Positions 24,885 through 45,700 of a stretch of 64,000 nt of DNA are shown here, piece by piece. Both the position numbers and the translations under genes were made by a program. A model generated the notes under the pieces. It did no database searches, had not been told where the DNA came from, and worked only from the letters and a program-made list of their open reading frames with translations. The DNA is from Streptomyces sp. CT34 (GTDB lineage: Bacteria > Actinomycetota > Actinomycetes > Streptomycetales > Streptomycetaceae). Position 1 is the first letter of the stretch. Every line of letters starts with the position of its first letter. The stretch covers positions 7,747,256-7,811,255 of the forward strand of contig NZ_KN708638.1 in assembly GCF_000805335.1 (NCBI RefSeq). Reading direction: 5' to 3'.

Positions 24885-24973
24885 CGTTTACTCCTAGGCT
24901 CTGCCCTCAGAGAAGGCGCGTCGTCCCCCTCTCGACGCTACGTCCGGCGACCGCGTCGACCAAGGGCCGCCAT

Positions 24974-25014
24974 CCCCTATTCCTTCCGCAGCCCCGACTA
25001 GGGGGCGGTAGGGG
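24974..25014. promoter_or_regulatory. TAGGGG repeats in the divergent promoter region
   Basis: TAGGGG occurs at 24999-25004 and again at 25009-25014, exactly one helical turn apart, and its inverse CCCCTA lies at 24974-24979. They sit in the 284-bp gap between the leftward amidase pair and the rightward biosynthetic genes. A binding site for the LAL activator is the natural guess. I see no clear promoter boxes. Confidence 0.4.
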
Positions 25015-25168
25015 TTGAGACCGACCCACTCGCTTTCCTTATCGTTCCAGGCACGGTATCCCCGTCGGGAGCCAGCCGACTTCAGCGAATTCTCATCCGG
25101 ACCTTCGCGCTCGGAGTAGCACGCTGAATCACGGCAAAACCCGAGAACTCCGAAAGGATTCGTGCTCG

Positions 25169-26200
25169 ATGAACCTGGACCTGATGCAGCTTTCCGGGAT
25201 GGGTTGGTTCGCCAAGACCCTTGAGGCGGCAGCCAGGTTGCAGGTCGCCGACGAACTGGGCGACAGCACGATGACGTATCAGGAAATCGCGGAGCGGGCC
25301 GGTGCCGACGCCGACGCCCTGCACGCGGTGTTGCGTTCGCTGTCCGCGCTCGGCGTCTTCGCCCACCTCGGCGACGGAAAGTTCGCCAACAGCCCTCTCT
25401 CGCACCGGCTGCGCGACGACCACCCGCAGTCGATGCGCCACTACGTCATCCTCGCGGCCGGCCTGTATACCGACGTCTTCGGCAACGTCCTGCACACCGC
25501 GCGCACCGGCGGGTCGGCCTTCCGCGCCCTGCACGGCACGAACATCTACGGCTACCTCGAAAAGCATCCGGAGGACGCCGACCTCTACGACAACGCGATG
25601 GAGGACCTCACCCGGCCGGTCTCCGCCGAACTGGCGCGGACCTACGACTTCTCCGCGGTGCGGTCGGTGATCGACCTCGGTGGCGGCCGGGGGGCCCTGA
25701 TCAAGGGCGTCCTGCTGGCGCATCCCCATCTGACCGGGGCCGTGGGGGAACGGGCCGACACCTGCACGCGCGCCGCGGCCGACCTGCGGCGGACCGGCGA
25801 CACGGACCTGCTGGAGCGGCTCTCCTACGTTGAGACCGACATCCTGAGCAGGGTCCCGAGAGGCCACGACCTCTACACGCTCAAGAACGTCCTGCACAAC
25901 TGGAACCCCGAGTCCTCCGTGCGGATCCTGCGCAACATCCGGGCCGCTCTGACCGAGACGGCCGAGCGGCGAGCAGGCCCGGTCCCCCGCCTGCTGGTCA
26001 TCGAGCCTCTCATCGAGCGGGAGGTCGACTGGATGCGCGCCCTGTTCCAGATGACCGTCTCCCAGGACGGCACCGAGGGACGCACCGAGGAGGGCCAGAT
26101 CGCCCAACTCGAAGAGGCCGGGCTGACGGTGGAGCGGGTCGTCCGCCTCGCCACCGGCCATGCCGTGTTCGAGAGCCTTCCCACCGCGAACGGGAGTTGA
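25169..26200 (+). CDS. O-methyltransferase-like SAM-dependent protein
   Basis: 343 residues. The N-terminal winged-helix dimerisation region is LQVADELGDSTMTYQEIAER followed by LHAVLRSLSALGVF. The Rossmann domain has the SAM loop VIDLGGGRGALIKG near residue 170 and the LKNVLHNWNPE motif near residue 240, which in class I O-methyltransferases carries the catalytic His. The strand that normally reads FDLPxV is replaced by GERADTC, so SAM handling may be altered. GAAAGGA precedes the ATG. It is the first gene of the rightward biosynthetic operon. The target hydroxyl or carboxyl is unknown. Confidence 0.82.
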   Translation: MNLDLMQLSGMGWFAKTLEAAARLQVADELGDSTMTYQEIAERAGADADALHAVLRSLSALGVFAHLGDGKFANSPLSHRLRDDHPQSMRHYVILAAGLYTDVFGNVLHTARTGGSAFRALHGTNIYGYLEKHPEDADLYDNAMEDLTRPVSAELARTYDFSAVRSVIDLGGGRGALIKGVLLAHPHLTGAVGERADTCTRAAADLRRTGDTDLLERLSYVETDILSRVPRGHDLYTLKNVLHNWNPESSVRILRNIRAALTETAERRAGPVPRLLVIEPLIEREVDWMRALFQMTVSQDGTEGRTEEGQIAQLEEAGLTVERVVRLATGHAVFESLPTANGS

Positions 26201-26204
26201 TCCG

Positions 26205-26999
26205 ATGACAGAGAACGGCACGTCGGCCTGGCGCCCGCTGCGTTCGGCTGACGGCACCGACACCCTGGTGCTGGCCGTGGACTACGCGCTCACCGGACGT
26301 CCGGAGGCCACGTTCAGCGACCTCACGTCCGTCCTGCCCGCGTCCTGGGCGGTGTGGGAGACCCGCCAGCCCGACACCGGCCGACCGGACGCCGAAGGCT
26401 ACCTCGGCTACTGGCTGTCCGACCCGGCGCTCTCCGGTACCCGAGTGGACGCGGTGCTCGGGTACTGCACAGGCGGTGTCTTCGCGGCCGAACTCGCGGA
26501 GCGGCTGTCCGCGGCCACCGGCGATCCCGTGCCGGTCCTGCTGTTCGACCCCGAACCACCTCTCGTCGACGGCCTGGCGACGGATGCCCGGTCGGCGCTC
26601 TCCGGCCTCGGGTCGATGCTCACCGCGGAGCAACTGCGCAACGCTCTCGACCGGCTCGACAAGTCCGTGGCCGAAGCCGCCGACGTTCCCGGCCTGGCGG
26701 GAGAGCTCCGGGACATCTACGCGGCGGCGGCCCGAACGGCCTGCCGTTCCGCGGGACTCGGCGAGGACATCGCGGACCAGCTGACCTCGGCCTTCGTCAG
26801 GTATCTGCAGTATTCGAGCGCGGCCAGCCGCCTCTTCGCCGAACCGGCCTGGCGCCGGGCGACCGTGGTCAGCTCCGCCGAGCCGACCCGGTGGGCCGAC
26901 CGCGGCGCCGACCGCGTCGACTGTCCCGTACCGCACGCACGGCTGCTGGCCAGCGCCTGCGCCGCCGACGCGGTGGCCGGTGCCGTCGAGCTCTACTGA
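26205..26999 (+). CDS. thioesterase-like alpha/beta hydrolase with Cys nucleophile motif
   Basis: About 264 residues from the ATG four bases after the methyltransferase stop. The nucleophile elbow reads AVLGYCTGGVFAAEL near residue 90, G-x-C-x-G in place of the usual G-x-S-x-G. The segment VPVLLFDPEPP could supply the acid, and DCPVPHARLLAS near the C-terminus the His. Overall fold and length fit a stand-alone thioesterase or acyl-transfer hydrolase. Cys-type thioesterases in other pathways release strained or amide products. The specific role is unknown. The next gene starts about 95 bases downstream. Confidence 0.6.
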   Translation: MTENGTSAWRPLRSADGTDTLVLAVDYALTGRPEATFSDLTSVLPASWAVWETRQPDTGRPDAEGYLGYWLSDPALSGTRVDAVLGYCTGGVFAAELAERLSAATGDPVPVLLFDPEPPLVDGLATDARSALSGLGSMLTAEQLRNALDRLDKSVAEAADVPGLAGELRDIYAAAARTACRSAGLGEDIADQLTSAFVRYLQYSSAASRLFAEPAWRRATVVSSAEPTRWADRGADRVDCPVPHARLLASACAADAVAGAVELY

Positions 27000-27093
27000 G
27001 TGCCCCCGAGACACCCTCCGCGCCGGTCCAGCGCGCGTCCCGCCCGTGCGGCCGACCGCCGACCGTCACCCACCCACCACGCGAGGAGCTTTC

Positions 27094-30000
27094 ATGCCGA
27101 CCGCTGAGCAGAACAGCAGGCGTGCGTACGACGCGGCCCGTGCGCTCGGCCTGACCCACAGGCGCCGCCTGGACTCCGCGAGCAAGAAGGAGTCCGCGCT
27201 GTGGCTTCTCGACCAACTCGTGCCCGACGGCGGCGTGAACAACGTACCGACCGCCGTCGCGATCGACGGAGACCTGGACCCCGGGCTGCTGCAGGCGGCC
27301 GTCGACGCCGTGCTCGCCCGGCATCCGGCGCTGCGCACCGTCTTCCACCACAAGCACATCGGCCTGGTCAAAGAAGTCCTCGAACCGGGCGACCACAAGG
27401 TCGTCGTCCAGGACCTCCCGGGCGACGACGAGGCGCTGAGGGCGTTCATGGCGGCGCCGTTCGCACTCGACGGCGGCACCCTGGTGCGGGTCGGCCACCG
27501 GCGGGCCACCGGCAGACGGCAGGCGGTGCTCTGCGTCGTCGTCCACCACCTGGTCCACGACGCCACCTCGGCGCAGATCATGTTCCGCGAGCTGATGGAC
27601 GCCTACGACGCCGGTCACCGAGGCGAGACCCCGGTGACCACGGAAGTGCCCGCCTTCACGGAGCCCGCCCCGACCGAGGAGGGCACCCGGTACTGGCTGG
27701 AGCGGCTGGCCGGATTCGACGCCACCCGGCTGGGTCTGCTCATCGGCGCCCCCGACCCCGGCCGGCCCAGCCTGCACGGCGGACAGGTCTGGCGGGAGTT
27801 CCCCGAGGCCACCGCGCTCGCCGTACGGGACCTGGCCGCCCGGCTGCGGGTCCCGGAATCGGCGGTCCTGCTCGCCGCCTACTTCACGCTGCTGGCCCTG
27901 CACGGCGCGGGCCCGGACATCGTCGTCGGCTCCCCGCTCAACATGCGCGACCGGGCGCACGCCGGCGCCATCGGCTACCACGTCAACACCGTCCCGGTGC
28001 GTGCCAAGGTGCGCTTCGCCGAGCCGTTCTCCGCGCTCGCCACCCGGGTGGCACAGGCCCACCTCGGCGCCCTCGAACACGGGGCCACCTCCATCGACGA
28101 CGTCTCCGCCCGGCTGGCCGGCGCCACCTCCAGCTGGCGCAACGGCATCTTCCGGCACATGTTCAACCTGGTGCCGTACGAGCTGGCCGACGAGGCCGCC
28201 ATCGGAGGTCTGCGGGCGCGCCCGCTCACCGCCGAGAACGGCTACAGCAAGTTCGACCTGGAGTTCTTCCTCTCGTACGCGCCCGGCCGACTTCGGCTGC
28301 GCGCGCTGCACTTCACCGACGTCCTGTCCACCGAGGACGTCGAGTTCCTCGCCGACCGCTACCTCGCCGTTCTCGACGCCGTCACGGCCCACCCGGAGGT
28401 CAAGGCCGGGGAGATCCGCCAGTGGGCGCAACGCGACGAGGAGATCGTCCCGGCCGGTCGTGCGGGCGAGCTCCGGCTTCCCGGCAGCCATCCGCTGGGC
28501 CGCTTCGCCGCGGCCTGCCTCCGCCACCCGGCCCGCCCGGCCGTCGTGGACGCCCACGGCAGCGTGACGTACGAGGAGCTGCGGGCCGCGGCCGGACAGA
28601 CCGCGACGGTGCTGCGCCGGGCCGGGGCGGAGCCCGGGAGCACCGTCGTGCTGGCCGCCCGGCGCGGCCCGCGCGCCGCGGCCGGCCTGCTCGGCGCGTG
28701 GCTGGCCGGAACCCAGGTGCAGTTGGCCGCCCCCGGAACGCCCGACGCCCCCGAAGCGACGCTCCTGCTCACCGACGACGAGACCGTCACCGGCCCCCGC
28801 GTGCTGCACATCCGGCAAGTGGGTCCCGGCCACGACACCGAGGGCGACGCCGCCGCGCCCGCTCCGGACGCCGTCGCCCTGCGCACCCCGGACACCGCCG
28901 CGGCCGGCGGCGCGCACGCCTCCGTGCTGACCTGGGCCCAGCTCACGGCCGGCCTCGCGGAGGCGGAGCGGCTCCTGGGCGACGTCGGGAGCGAGCGGGT
29001 GCTGTGGTCGGGGGAGCCGACCCTGGCGACCTCCGTCGTCGAACTCCTGCTGGCCGTGTGCGGTGGCGGCACCGCCTGGGCCGCGGACGCCACGACCGCG
29101 GCCGACCCGCGGACCCTGGCCGATGTCGTCCTCGGCCATGACCTGACCGTCCTGCAGCTTCCCGCACTGCGCGCCCGCACCCTGGCCGAGCGGCTCGGCG
29201 AGCGGATCGCCGGCCGGCGGCTCCTGGTGACCGGGGACGCTCCCGCGCCGTCGCTCGCCGAAGCGGTGACCCGCGCCGGAGGCACCCTCGCCCAGACCCT
29301 CGCGCCGGGCGGCCCGGTCGTGTACGCCGCCTCCGCGGAGGACGGCCGGTTCGTCGCCGCCGAGGGCGCCGCCGTGACGGTGGCTTCCAAGGGGGGCCGC
29401 GAGTATCCCGCGCTGGTGCTCGGCGAGCTGTGCGTCGCCGGCACCGCGGGCGGCGAGGGTACCCGGGCCCATCCCGTCCGGCATCCACGGCACGGGGCGA
29501 TGCACAGGACCGCCGTGCACGGGCGCCGCCTGGCCGACGGCAGCCTGGAACCGGCCGGCCGCACCGCCCCCAAGACCGTCCTCCGGGGTGTGCAGCTCCG
29601 CCTCGACCTGGTCGAGGAAGCCCTGTGCGCGATCGGCGCCGTCACGGCCGCGGCGGCCGACGTGGCCGGCGTCGGCGCCGAGGCCCGGCTGTTCGCCCTG
29701 CTCGCGGCCACCGACGGCGACGCGAGCGCGGCGGAGGCGACCGCAGTCCTGCGCCGCCTCGTCCCCGTGCCGCTGGACGCGCTGTGCGTCCGGACCCGCC
29801 CCGCGATCCCCGCCACCCCGTACGGCACCGTCGACCGGGCCGCCGTCGCCGAACTGGCCCGTGCGGCCGTGCGGCAGGACGAGCAGCCGTCCGCCGCCGA
29901 GGCCACCGACCCCACGGTGCGCACGCTCGTGGCGCTCTTCGAGGAGACGACCGGCACCAGTGGGCTGAACCCCGCCTCCAACTTCTTCGACAGCGGAGGG

Positions 30001-30126
30001 CACTCGCTGCTGGGCGCCCGGCTGCTGCAGCGGATCGAGCAGGAACTGGGTGTGACGCTGAAGCTGGCCGACCTGTTCGGCGCCCCCACCCCGGCCGCCC
30101 TGGTGCTGGAGATCGACCCGCCGTGA
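27094..30126 (+). CDS. stand-alone NRPS module C-A*-PCP with degenerate adenylation domain
   Basis: About 1010 residues from the ATG at 27094 (GAGGAG upstream). A condensation domain spans about residues 20-430. Its HHxxxDG motif reads HHLVHDA (151-157), with Ala for the last Gly, and IGYHVNTVPVR is present. The adenylation-like domain, about 455-915, lacks the A3 P-loop and A5 YGPTE. The A7 TGD is TAV (806-808), and the A10 lysine is Thr912 in PYGTVDR. GELCVAG (A6) survives, so the ancestry is clear but activity is very unlikely. A normal PCP follows with FFDSGGHSLLG, Ser971. An amino acid would have to be loaded by another enzyme, or the PCP is used differently. It is 62 bp upstream of the first PKS gene. 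Confidence 0.85.
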   Translation: MPTAEQNSRRAYDAARALGLTHRRRLDSASKKESALWLLDQLVPDGGVNNVPTAVAIDGDLDPGLLQAAVDAVLARHPALRTVFHHKHIGLVKEVLEPGDHKVVVQDLPGDDEALRAFMAAPFALDGGTLVRVGHRRATGRRQAVLCVVVHHLVHDATSAQIMFRELMDAYDAGHRGETPVTTEVPAFTEPAPTEEGTRYWLERLAGFDATRLGLLIGAPDPGRPSLHGGQVWREFPEATALAVRDLAARLRVPESAVLLAAYFTLLALHGAGPDIVVGSPLNMRDRAHAGAIGYHVNTVPVRAKVRFAEPFSALATRVAQAHLGALEHGATSIDDVSARLAGATSSWRNGIFRHMFNLVPYELADEAAIGGLRARPLTAENGYSKFDLEFFLSYAPGRLRLRALHFTDVLSTEDVEFLADRYLAVLDAVTAHPEVKAGEIRQWAQRDEEIVPAGRAGELRLPGSHPLGRFAAACLRHPARPAVVDAHGSVTYEELRAAAGQTATVLRRAGAEPGSTVVLAARRGPRAAAGLLGAWLAGTQVQLAAPGTPDAPEATLLLTDDETVTGPRVLHIRQVGPGHDTEGDAAAPAPDAVALRTPDTAAAGGAHASVLTWAQLTAGLAEAERLLGDVGSERVLWSGEPTLATSVVELLLAVCGGGTAWAADATTAADPRTLADVVLGHDLTVLQLPALRARTLAERLGERIAGRRLLVTGDAPAPSLAEAVTRAGGTLAQTLAPGGPVVYAASAEDGRFVAAEGAAVTVASKGGREYPALVLGELCVAGTAGGEGTRAHPVRHPRHGAMHRTAVHGRRLADGSLEPAGRTAPKTVLRGVQLRLDLVEEALCAIGAVTAAAADVAGVGAEARLFALLAATDGDASAAEATAVLRRLVPVPLDALCVRTRPAIPATPYGTVDRAAVAELARAAVRQDEQPSAAEATDPTVRTLVALFEETTGTSGLNPASNFFDSGGHSLLGARLLQRIEQELGVTLKLADLFGAPTPAALVLEIDPP

Positions 30127-30188
30127 AGCCCGCGCACGGAAAGCGGACCACAGAGCGATCAGTCCCAGGTGGAAGGAAACGACAGGTC

Positions 30189-39692
<9,504 letters not shown>

Positions 39693-39711
39693 CGTCCGCG
39701 AAGGAGACATC

Positions 39712-42700
39712 GTGACCACGCAGGAACCCACCCACGAATCCACCAAGTTGGTCGAAGCGCTGCGCGCCGCGCTGCGGGACAACGCCCGCCTGCGCCAGGA
39801 GAACCGCGACCTCGTCGCGGGTGAGGTTGCGGTGGTGGGTGTGGGGTGCCGGTTCGCGGGGGGTGTGGCGGGTCTTGAGGACTTGTGGGATGTGGTGGTT
39901 TCGGGGCGTGAGGCGGTGTCGGGGGTGCCGTTGGATCGTGGGTGGGATGCGGGGGTGTTCGGTGGGGGTGTGGTGTCCGCTGGGTCGTTTGTGGCGGATG
40001 CTGGTGGGTTTGATGCGGGGTTCTTCGGGATTTCGCGGCGTGAGGCGTTGGGGATGGATCCGCAGCAGCGGCTCTTGCTGGAGTGCTCGTGGGAGGCCCT
40101 GGAGAACGCCGGAATCGTCCCCGAGAGCCTGGCGGGACGCGACGTGGGCGTGTTCGTCGGCGAAATCGCCGGCGAGTACGGTCCCGCCCTCTCGGACGGA
40201 CCGGCCGGCGTGTCCGGCTACTTGCTGACGGGGTCGACGCCGAGTGTGGCGTCGGGGCGGTTGTCGTATGTGTTGGGTTTGGGTGGGCCGTCGGTGACGG
40301 TGGATACGGCGTGCTCGTCGTCGTTGGTGGCGGTGCATTTGGCGGTGGCGTCGTTGCGGCGGGGGGAGTCGTCGTTGGCGTTGGCGGGGGCGGCGACGGT
40401 GATGGGTTCGCCGGGGTTGTTTGTGGAGTTTTCGCGGCAGGGGGCGTTGTCGCCGGATGGGCGGTGCCGGGCGTTTTCGGCGGATGCGGCGGGGTTCGGT
40501 TTGGCTGAGGGTGCTGGGGTGTTGGTGTTGGAGCGGTTGGAGGATGCGTTGGCGGCGGGGCATCCGGTGTTGGGTGTGGTGCGGGGGAGTGCGGTGAATT
40601 CGGATGGGGCGAGTAATGGGTTGACGGCGCCGAATGGTCCGGCGCAGCAGCGGGTGGTGCGGGCTGCGTTGGCGGATGCGGGGTTGGTTGCGGGTGATGT
40701 GGATGTGGTGGAGGCGCATGGGACGGGGACGCGGTTGGGGGATCCGATTGAGGCGCAGGCGTTGCAGGGGGTGTATGGCGCGGGGCGTGAGCGGCCGTTG
40801 TGGTTGGGGTCGGTGAAGTCGAATGTCGGTCATGCGCAGGCGGCGGCGGGGATGGCGGGGATCATCAAGGTGTTGGGGGCGTTCCGGCACGGGTATCTGC
40901 CGCGGACTTTGCACGCGCAGTCTCCCAGTTCGCATATTGAGTGGGAGGGCTCGTGCCTGCGGTTGCTGACTGAGGGCAGGCAGTGGCGGGGTGATGCGGA
41001 GCGGATACGTCGTGCCGCGGTGTCCTCGTTCGGTATCAGCGGGACCAATGCCCATCTTGTCCTCGAAGAGCCTCCTGCCGTTACCTCGCCCGGGGCCGGG
41101 GTGGAGGAGTCCGGGGTGGGGGAGCCCGGGTCTGTGGCGTGGGTGGTTTCGGCGCGTGGTGGTGAGGCGTTGGGGGAGTATGCGGGGCGTTTGGCCGGTC
41201 GGTTGGGGGAGTTGGCCGGTTCGGGTGTGTCGGTGGGGGATGTGGCGCACTCGCTGGGGGTGGAGCGGTCGGTGTTCGAGCACCGGGCGGTGGTGGTGGG
41301 CCGTGGTTGGGGTGAGTTGGTGTCTGGGGTGGAGGCGCTGGCGCAGGGGCGTGCGCAGGAGGGAGTGGTGCGGGCGCGGGCCACTCGTCGGTCGGGTACG
41401 GTGTTCGTCTTTCCCGGGCAGGGCGGTCAGTGGGCGGGCATGGCAACGGAGTTGCTGAAGACGCCCGGGATCTTCGCGGAGCAGATGGGGCGGTGCCGGG
41501 AGATTTTGCGGGGTCTGGCTGGTTGGGATCTGTTTGAGGTGTTGGGGGATGCGGGGGCGTTGGCGCGTACGGAGGTGGTGCAGCCGGCGTTGTGCGCGGT
41601 GAATGTGTCGTTGGCGGCGTGGTGGCGGGCGCAGGGTGTGGTGCCCGATGCGGTGGTCGGCCACTCCCAGGGGGAGATTGCGGCGGCGTATGTGGCCGGG
41701 GCGTTGGGGCTGGAGGATGTGCTGGCGTTGTCGGTGGCGCGGGCCCGGGCGATCGGGCGGCTGCCGGCCGGGTCGGGCATGGTCACGGTGAACGCGGACG
41801 CTGAGCGCCTGGCGCCCTGGTTGACTGGGGGGCTGGTGGTTGCGGCGTTCAACTCGCCCTTCAGCACGGTGGTTTCGGGGCCGGATGGGGAGTTGGAGGT
41901 GCTGTTGGCCCGGGCCGAGGCGGAGGGTGTCTGGGCGCGGCGGATCAAGGTGGCCTATGCCTCCCACCACCCCTCGATCGACGCGATCGCCGACGAGTTG
42001 CTGGCCTGGGAGCCGAAGACCGCGCCTCGTGCGGCCGATGTGTCCTTCCACTCCACGGTCACCGGTGACCTCCTGGACACTACGCAGCTCACTGCGGAGT
42101 ACTGGCTGGAGAACCTGCGCAGCCCGGTCCGGTTCGCCGACACGATCGCCGAACTGGCCGCGACCTGCGACACGTTCATCGAGATCAGCCCGCACCCGGC
42201 CCTGACCACCAACCTGGAACAGATTGTCGAGACCGCCGGCCGGGGTGAGGACGCGCTGATCCTGCCCAGTCTGATCCGGGACGCCGACCAGGAACACACC
42301 CTGCTCCTGCACCGGGCCACCGCCTGGGCCCATGGTCATGTCGCACCTCTGCCCGCACCCCGGCACGGCCGCCACGTCGAGCTGCCCCCACACCCCTTCA
42401 CCCACACCACCTACTGGCTCACCCCCACGACCGCCACAACCACCCACACCCACCCCGTACTTGACGACGGGACCCTGATCGCGTCTGCCGACGCGGAGAC
42501 TCCGGCCACGCTGTTCACGGGTACGGTTGACGATCAGCGTCTGCCATGGGTGGCCGACCACAGCATCGGTGGCACGCCCGTGCTGCCCGCAGTGGCGTTC
42601 TTGGACTTCGCCTGGCACGCCGGTGCGCAGCTCGGCGCCCCGTCCGTCTCCGAGCTGGTCCTGCACGCTCCGCTCGCCCTGAGCGGCCCCGCCACGGTGC

Positions 42701-45700
42701 AGGTTCTGGTGCGTCCGGCCGACGCGGAGGGCCACTGGAACTTCGAGATCCACTCGGTGCGCGCCGCCGATTCCGCGGGCCCGCCATTCCTGCGACACGC
42801 CAGCGGAGTCCTGACTCCGAGCACCGACAGCGCCGGGTACGACACCTGGGACACCGAGGGCGCGCAGCCGCTTGACGTCGATGTGGCCTACCGGCGGGCG
42901 AGGGAACGCGGCTACGAGTACGGACCGGCGTTCAGCGCAGTGCGTGCCCTGTGGCGGGCCGAGGACCAGATTCTGGCCGAACTGGCGCTCCCGGCCGAGC
43001 TGCACGCGGAGTTCGGAGCCGGCCAGGGCCCCACGGTGGGCATGCTGGACGCCGCGCTGCAGCCGATCGCCTTCGGGCTGTTCGGCGACGAGTCCGGGCC
43101 CGGCGACGCGTCCGGACTCCGTCTGCCCTTCACCTTCACCGATGTGGAACTCCTCGCCCCCGGAGCCGAAGGAGCGCTGCGGACCCGGGTGCGCGCCGTG
43201 GGCCCCGATACCTACACAGTGCTCGTCAGCGACACCCGGGGCCGTCTCGTCGCCCGGATCGGTGAGGTGCGGGTCCGCGAGACCGAGGCGGCGGAGCTGC
43301 GGGCGGCCGCCGACCGGCCGCTGCCGCTGCACGCCGTGCGGTGGCTCCCGGTGACGCCGCCCGCGGGCGAGGCCGCCGGCGAGAGTCTCCCGCGCATACT
43401 GGACCTGACCGGCGGCGACACCACGAGCGACCCGGTGGAGCGGACCCGCGCGCTGCTCGCCGAGGCACTCGCCGCGGTCCAGGAAGCCGACGGCGAACGG
43501 CTGTTGATCGTCACGCACCGTGCCGTCGCCGCCGGGACCCACCACGACGACACCTCGGCCCGGGCCATCGACCCCGCAGGCTCGGCCGTGTGGGGTCTGG
43601 TCCGGTCCGCGCAGTCCGAGCTGCCGGACCAGCTGATCCTGGCCGACAGCGAGGACGGCACCGTACCTCCGCCCGAGCAGGCGCTCGCTCTCGCCCGCGC
43701 CGGCTTCGGCCAGCTCGCGCACCGTGCGGGCCGCTGGTTGCGCCCGGTGGTCACAGAGCTCGCGGCCACACCGGCAATCGCACCTTCCCGGGACGCGGGT
43801 ACGGCCCTGATCACCGGCGGCACCGGTACCGTCGGCGGGCACATTGCACGGCACCTGGTCGCCGAGCACGGCGTACGGCACCTGTTGCTGGTCAGCCGCA
43901 GCGGGCCGGACGCCGAGGGGGCTGCCGGGCTGGCCGCCGAGCTCGCCGCTCTGGGCGCCGAGGTGCGCATCGAGCGCGCGGACGTCGCCGACCGTGCGCG
44001 CCTCGCCGAGCTCATCGACTCGGTGGACGAGGAACATCCCCTCACCACCGTGGTGCACGCCGCGGGCGTCCTCGACGACACCACCGTGCAGAACCTCGAC
44101 GCCGCCCGGATCGACACGGTGCTGGCCCCCAAGGCGGTCGCCGCCCAGCACCTGCACGAGCTGACCGAGCACCTGCCGCTCACCTCGTTCGTGCTGCTGT
44201 CCTCGGTCGCCGGTCTGCTCGGCACCTCCGGTCAGGCGGGATACGCGGCAGCCAACTCCTACGTGGACGCCCTCGCGCACAACCGCCACGCTGCGGGGCT
44301 GCCCGCCGTCAGTGTCGCGCTCGGACTCTGGGGCGAGACCAGCACGTTGACCGCGCAGCTGGACGAGGCGGGCCGGCGCAGGCTCACGGAACTCGGGCTG
44401 CGGCCGATGCGGAACGAGGCCGCGCTGGGCCTGTTCGACCGCGCGCTCGTCCTCGGCGCCGCCGCCACCGTGGTCGCCGCCGACCTCGACCTGAAGGTTC
44501 TCTCCCGCAGTGGCCACCCGCTGGCGGAGCGGCCGCAACGCCGCGTCGAGGCCGGGCGGCAGAACCTGCGCGCCGAACTGCTGGCTCTGGAGCCGCGTCA
44601 ACAGCTGACCGCACTGACCGAGAGGGTCACCGCGCTGGCCGCCCGGGTGCTGCGCAGCGCGCCCGACGAGGTCATCGAACCGGACGCCTCGTTCAAGGAA
44701 CTGGGCTTCGACTCGCTCACCGCTGTGGAGTTCCGCAATGCGATGGGCACCGAACTGGGATTCCGGCTGCCGCCGACCGTCGTCTTCGACCACCCCACGC
44801 CACGGTCGATGGCCGAAGCCCTGCGGCAACGGCTGGCGGAGGACGCCGACGACGACCGGGCACGGACCAGACCGAGTGCACCCACGCCGGCCGAGGCCCG
44901 GTACGCCCGGTCCGACGAACCCCTCGCGATCGTCGGCATGGCCTGCCGCTACCCCGGCGGCGTGGGGAGCCCGGAAGCCCTGTGGCAACTGGTGCTCGAC
45001 GGCACCGACGCCATCGGCGAGTTCCCCCGCGACCGGGGCTGGTGCCTGACGACGCTCTTCAGCGATGACCCGGACCGGCCGGGCACGAGCACCACCCGGC
45101 ACGGTGGATTCCTCTACGACGCCGCCCGGTTCGATGCCGAATTCTTCGGCATCGCCCCCACCGAGGCCCTCGCCATGGACCCCCAGCAGCGCCTGCTCCT
45201 GGAGCTCGCCTGGGAGTCGTTCGAGCACGCGGGCATCGACCCGCAGCAACTGCGCGGCACCGACTGCGGGGTCTACGTCGGACTGATGGCGCAGGACTAC
45301 GGGGGCAACCTCTCCGGCTCCCGGCACGGGCTGGACGGCTACCTGCTCAGCGGCAACACCCCGAGCGTGGCCTCCGGGCGTCTCGCGTACACCTTCGGCT
45401 TCTCGGGACCGGCGGTCACCGTCGACACGGCGTGCTCCTCATCGCTCGTCGCCCTGCACACGGCCGCCGGGGCGCTGCGGGCGGGGGAGTGCCGTATCGC
45501 CGTCGTCGGGGCCGCCACCGTGATGTCCAGCCCGCAGACGTTCACCGAGTTCTCCCGACAGCGCGGCCTGGCCGCCGACGGCCGGTGCAAGGCCTACAGC
45601 GCGGCCGCCGACGGCACCGGGTGGTCCGAGGGCGCCGGCGTGGTGCTCGTACAGCGGCTCTCCGACGCGCTGGCCGACGGCAACCCCGTCCTCGCGCTGG

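Noticed and set aside
20731..24897. Rightward frames opposite the LAL and amidase genes
   Set aside because: Shadow frames of the two well-supported leftward genes.
27250..30126. The NRPS gene as the real first extension step, feeding an amino acid to the next KS
   Set aside because: The following KS has Gln for Cys and cannot accept an upstream chain by the normal route, and the A domain lacks catalytic residues.
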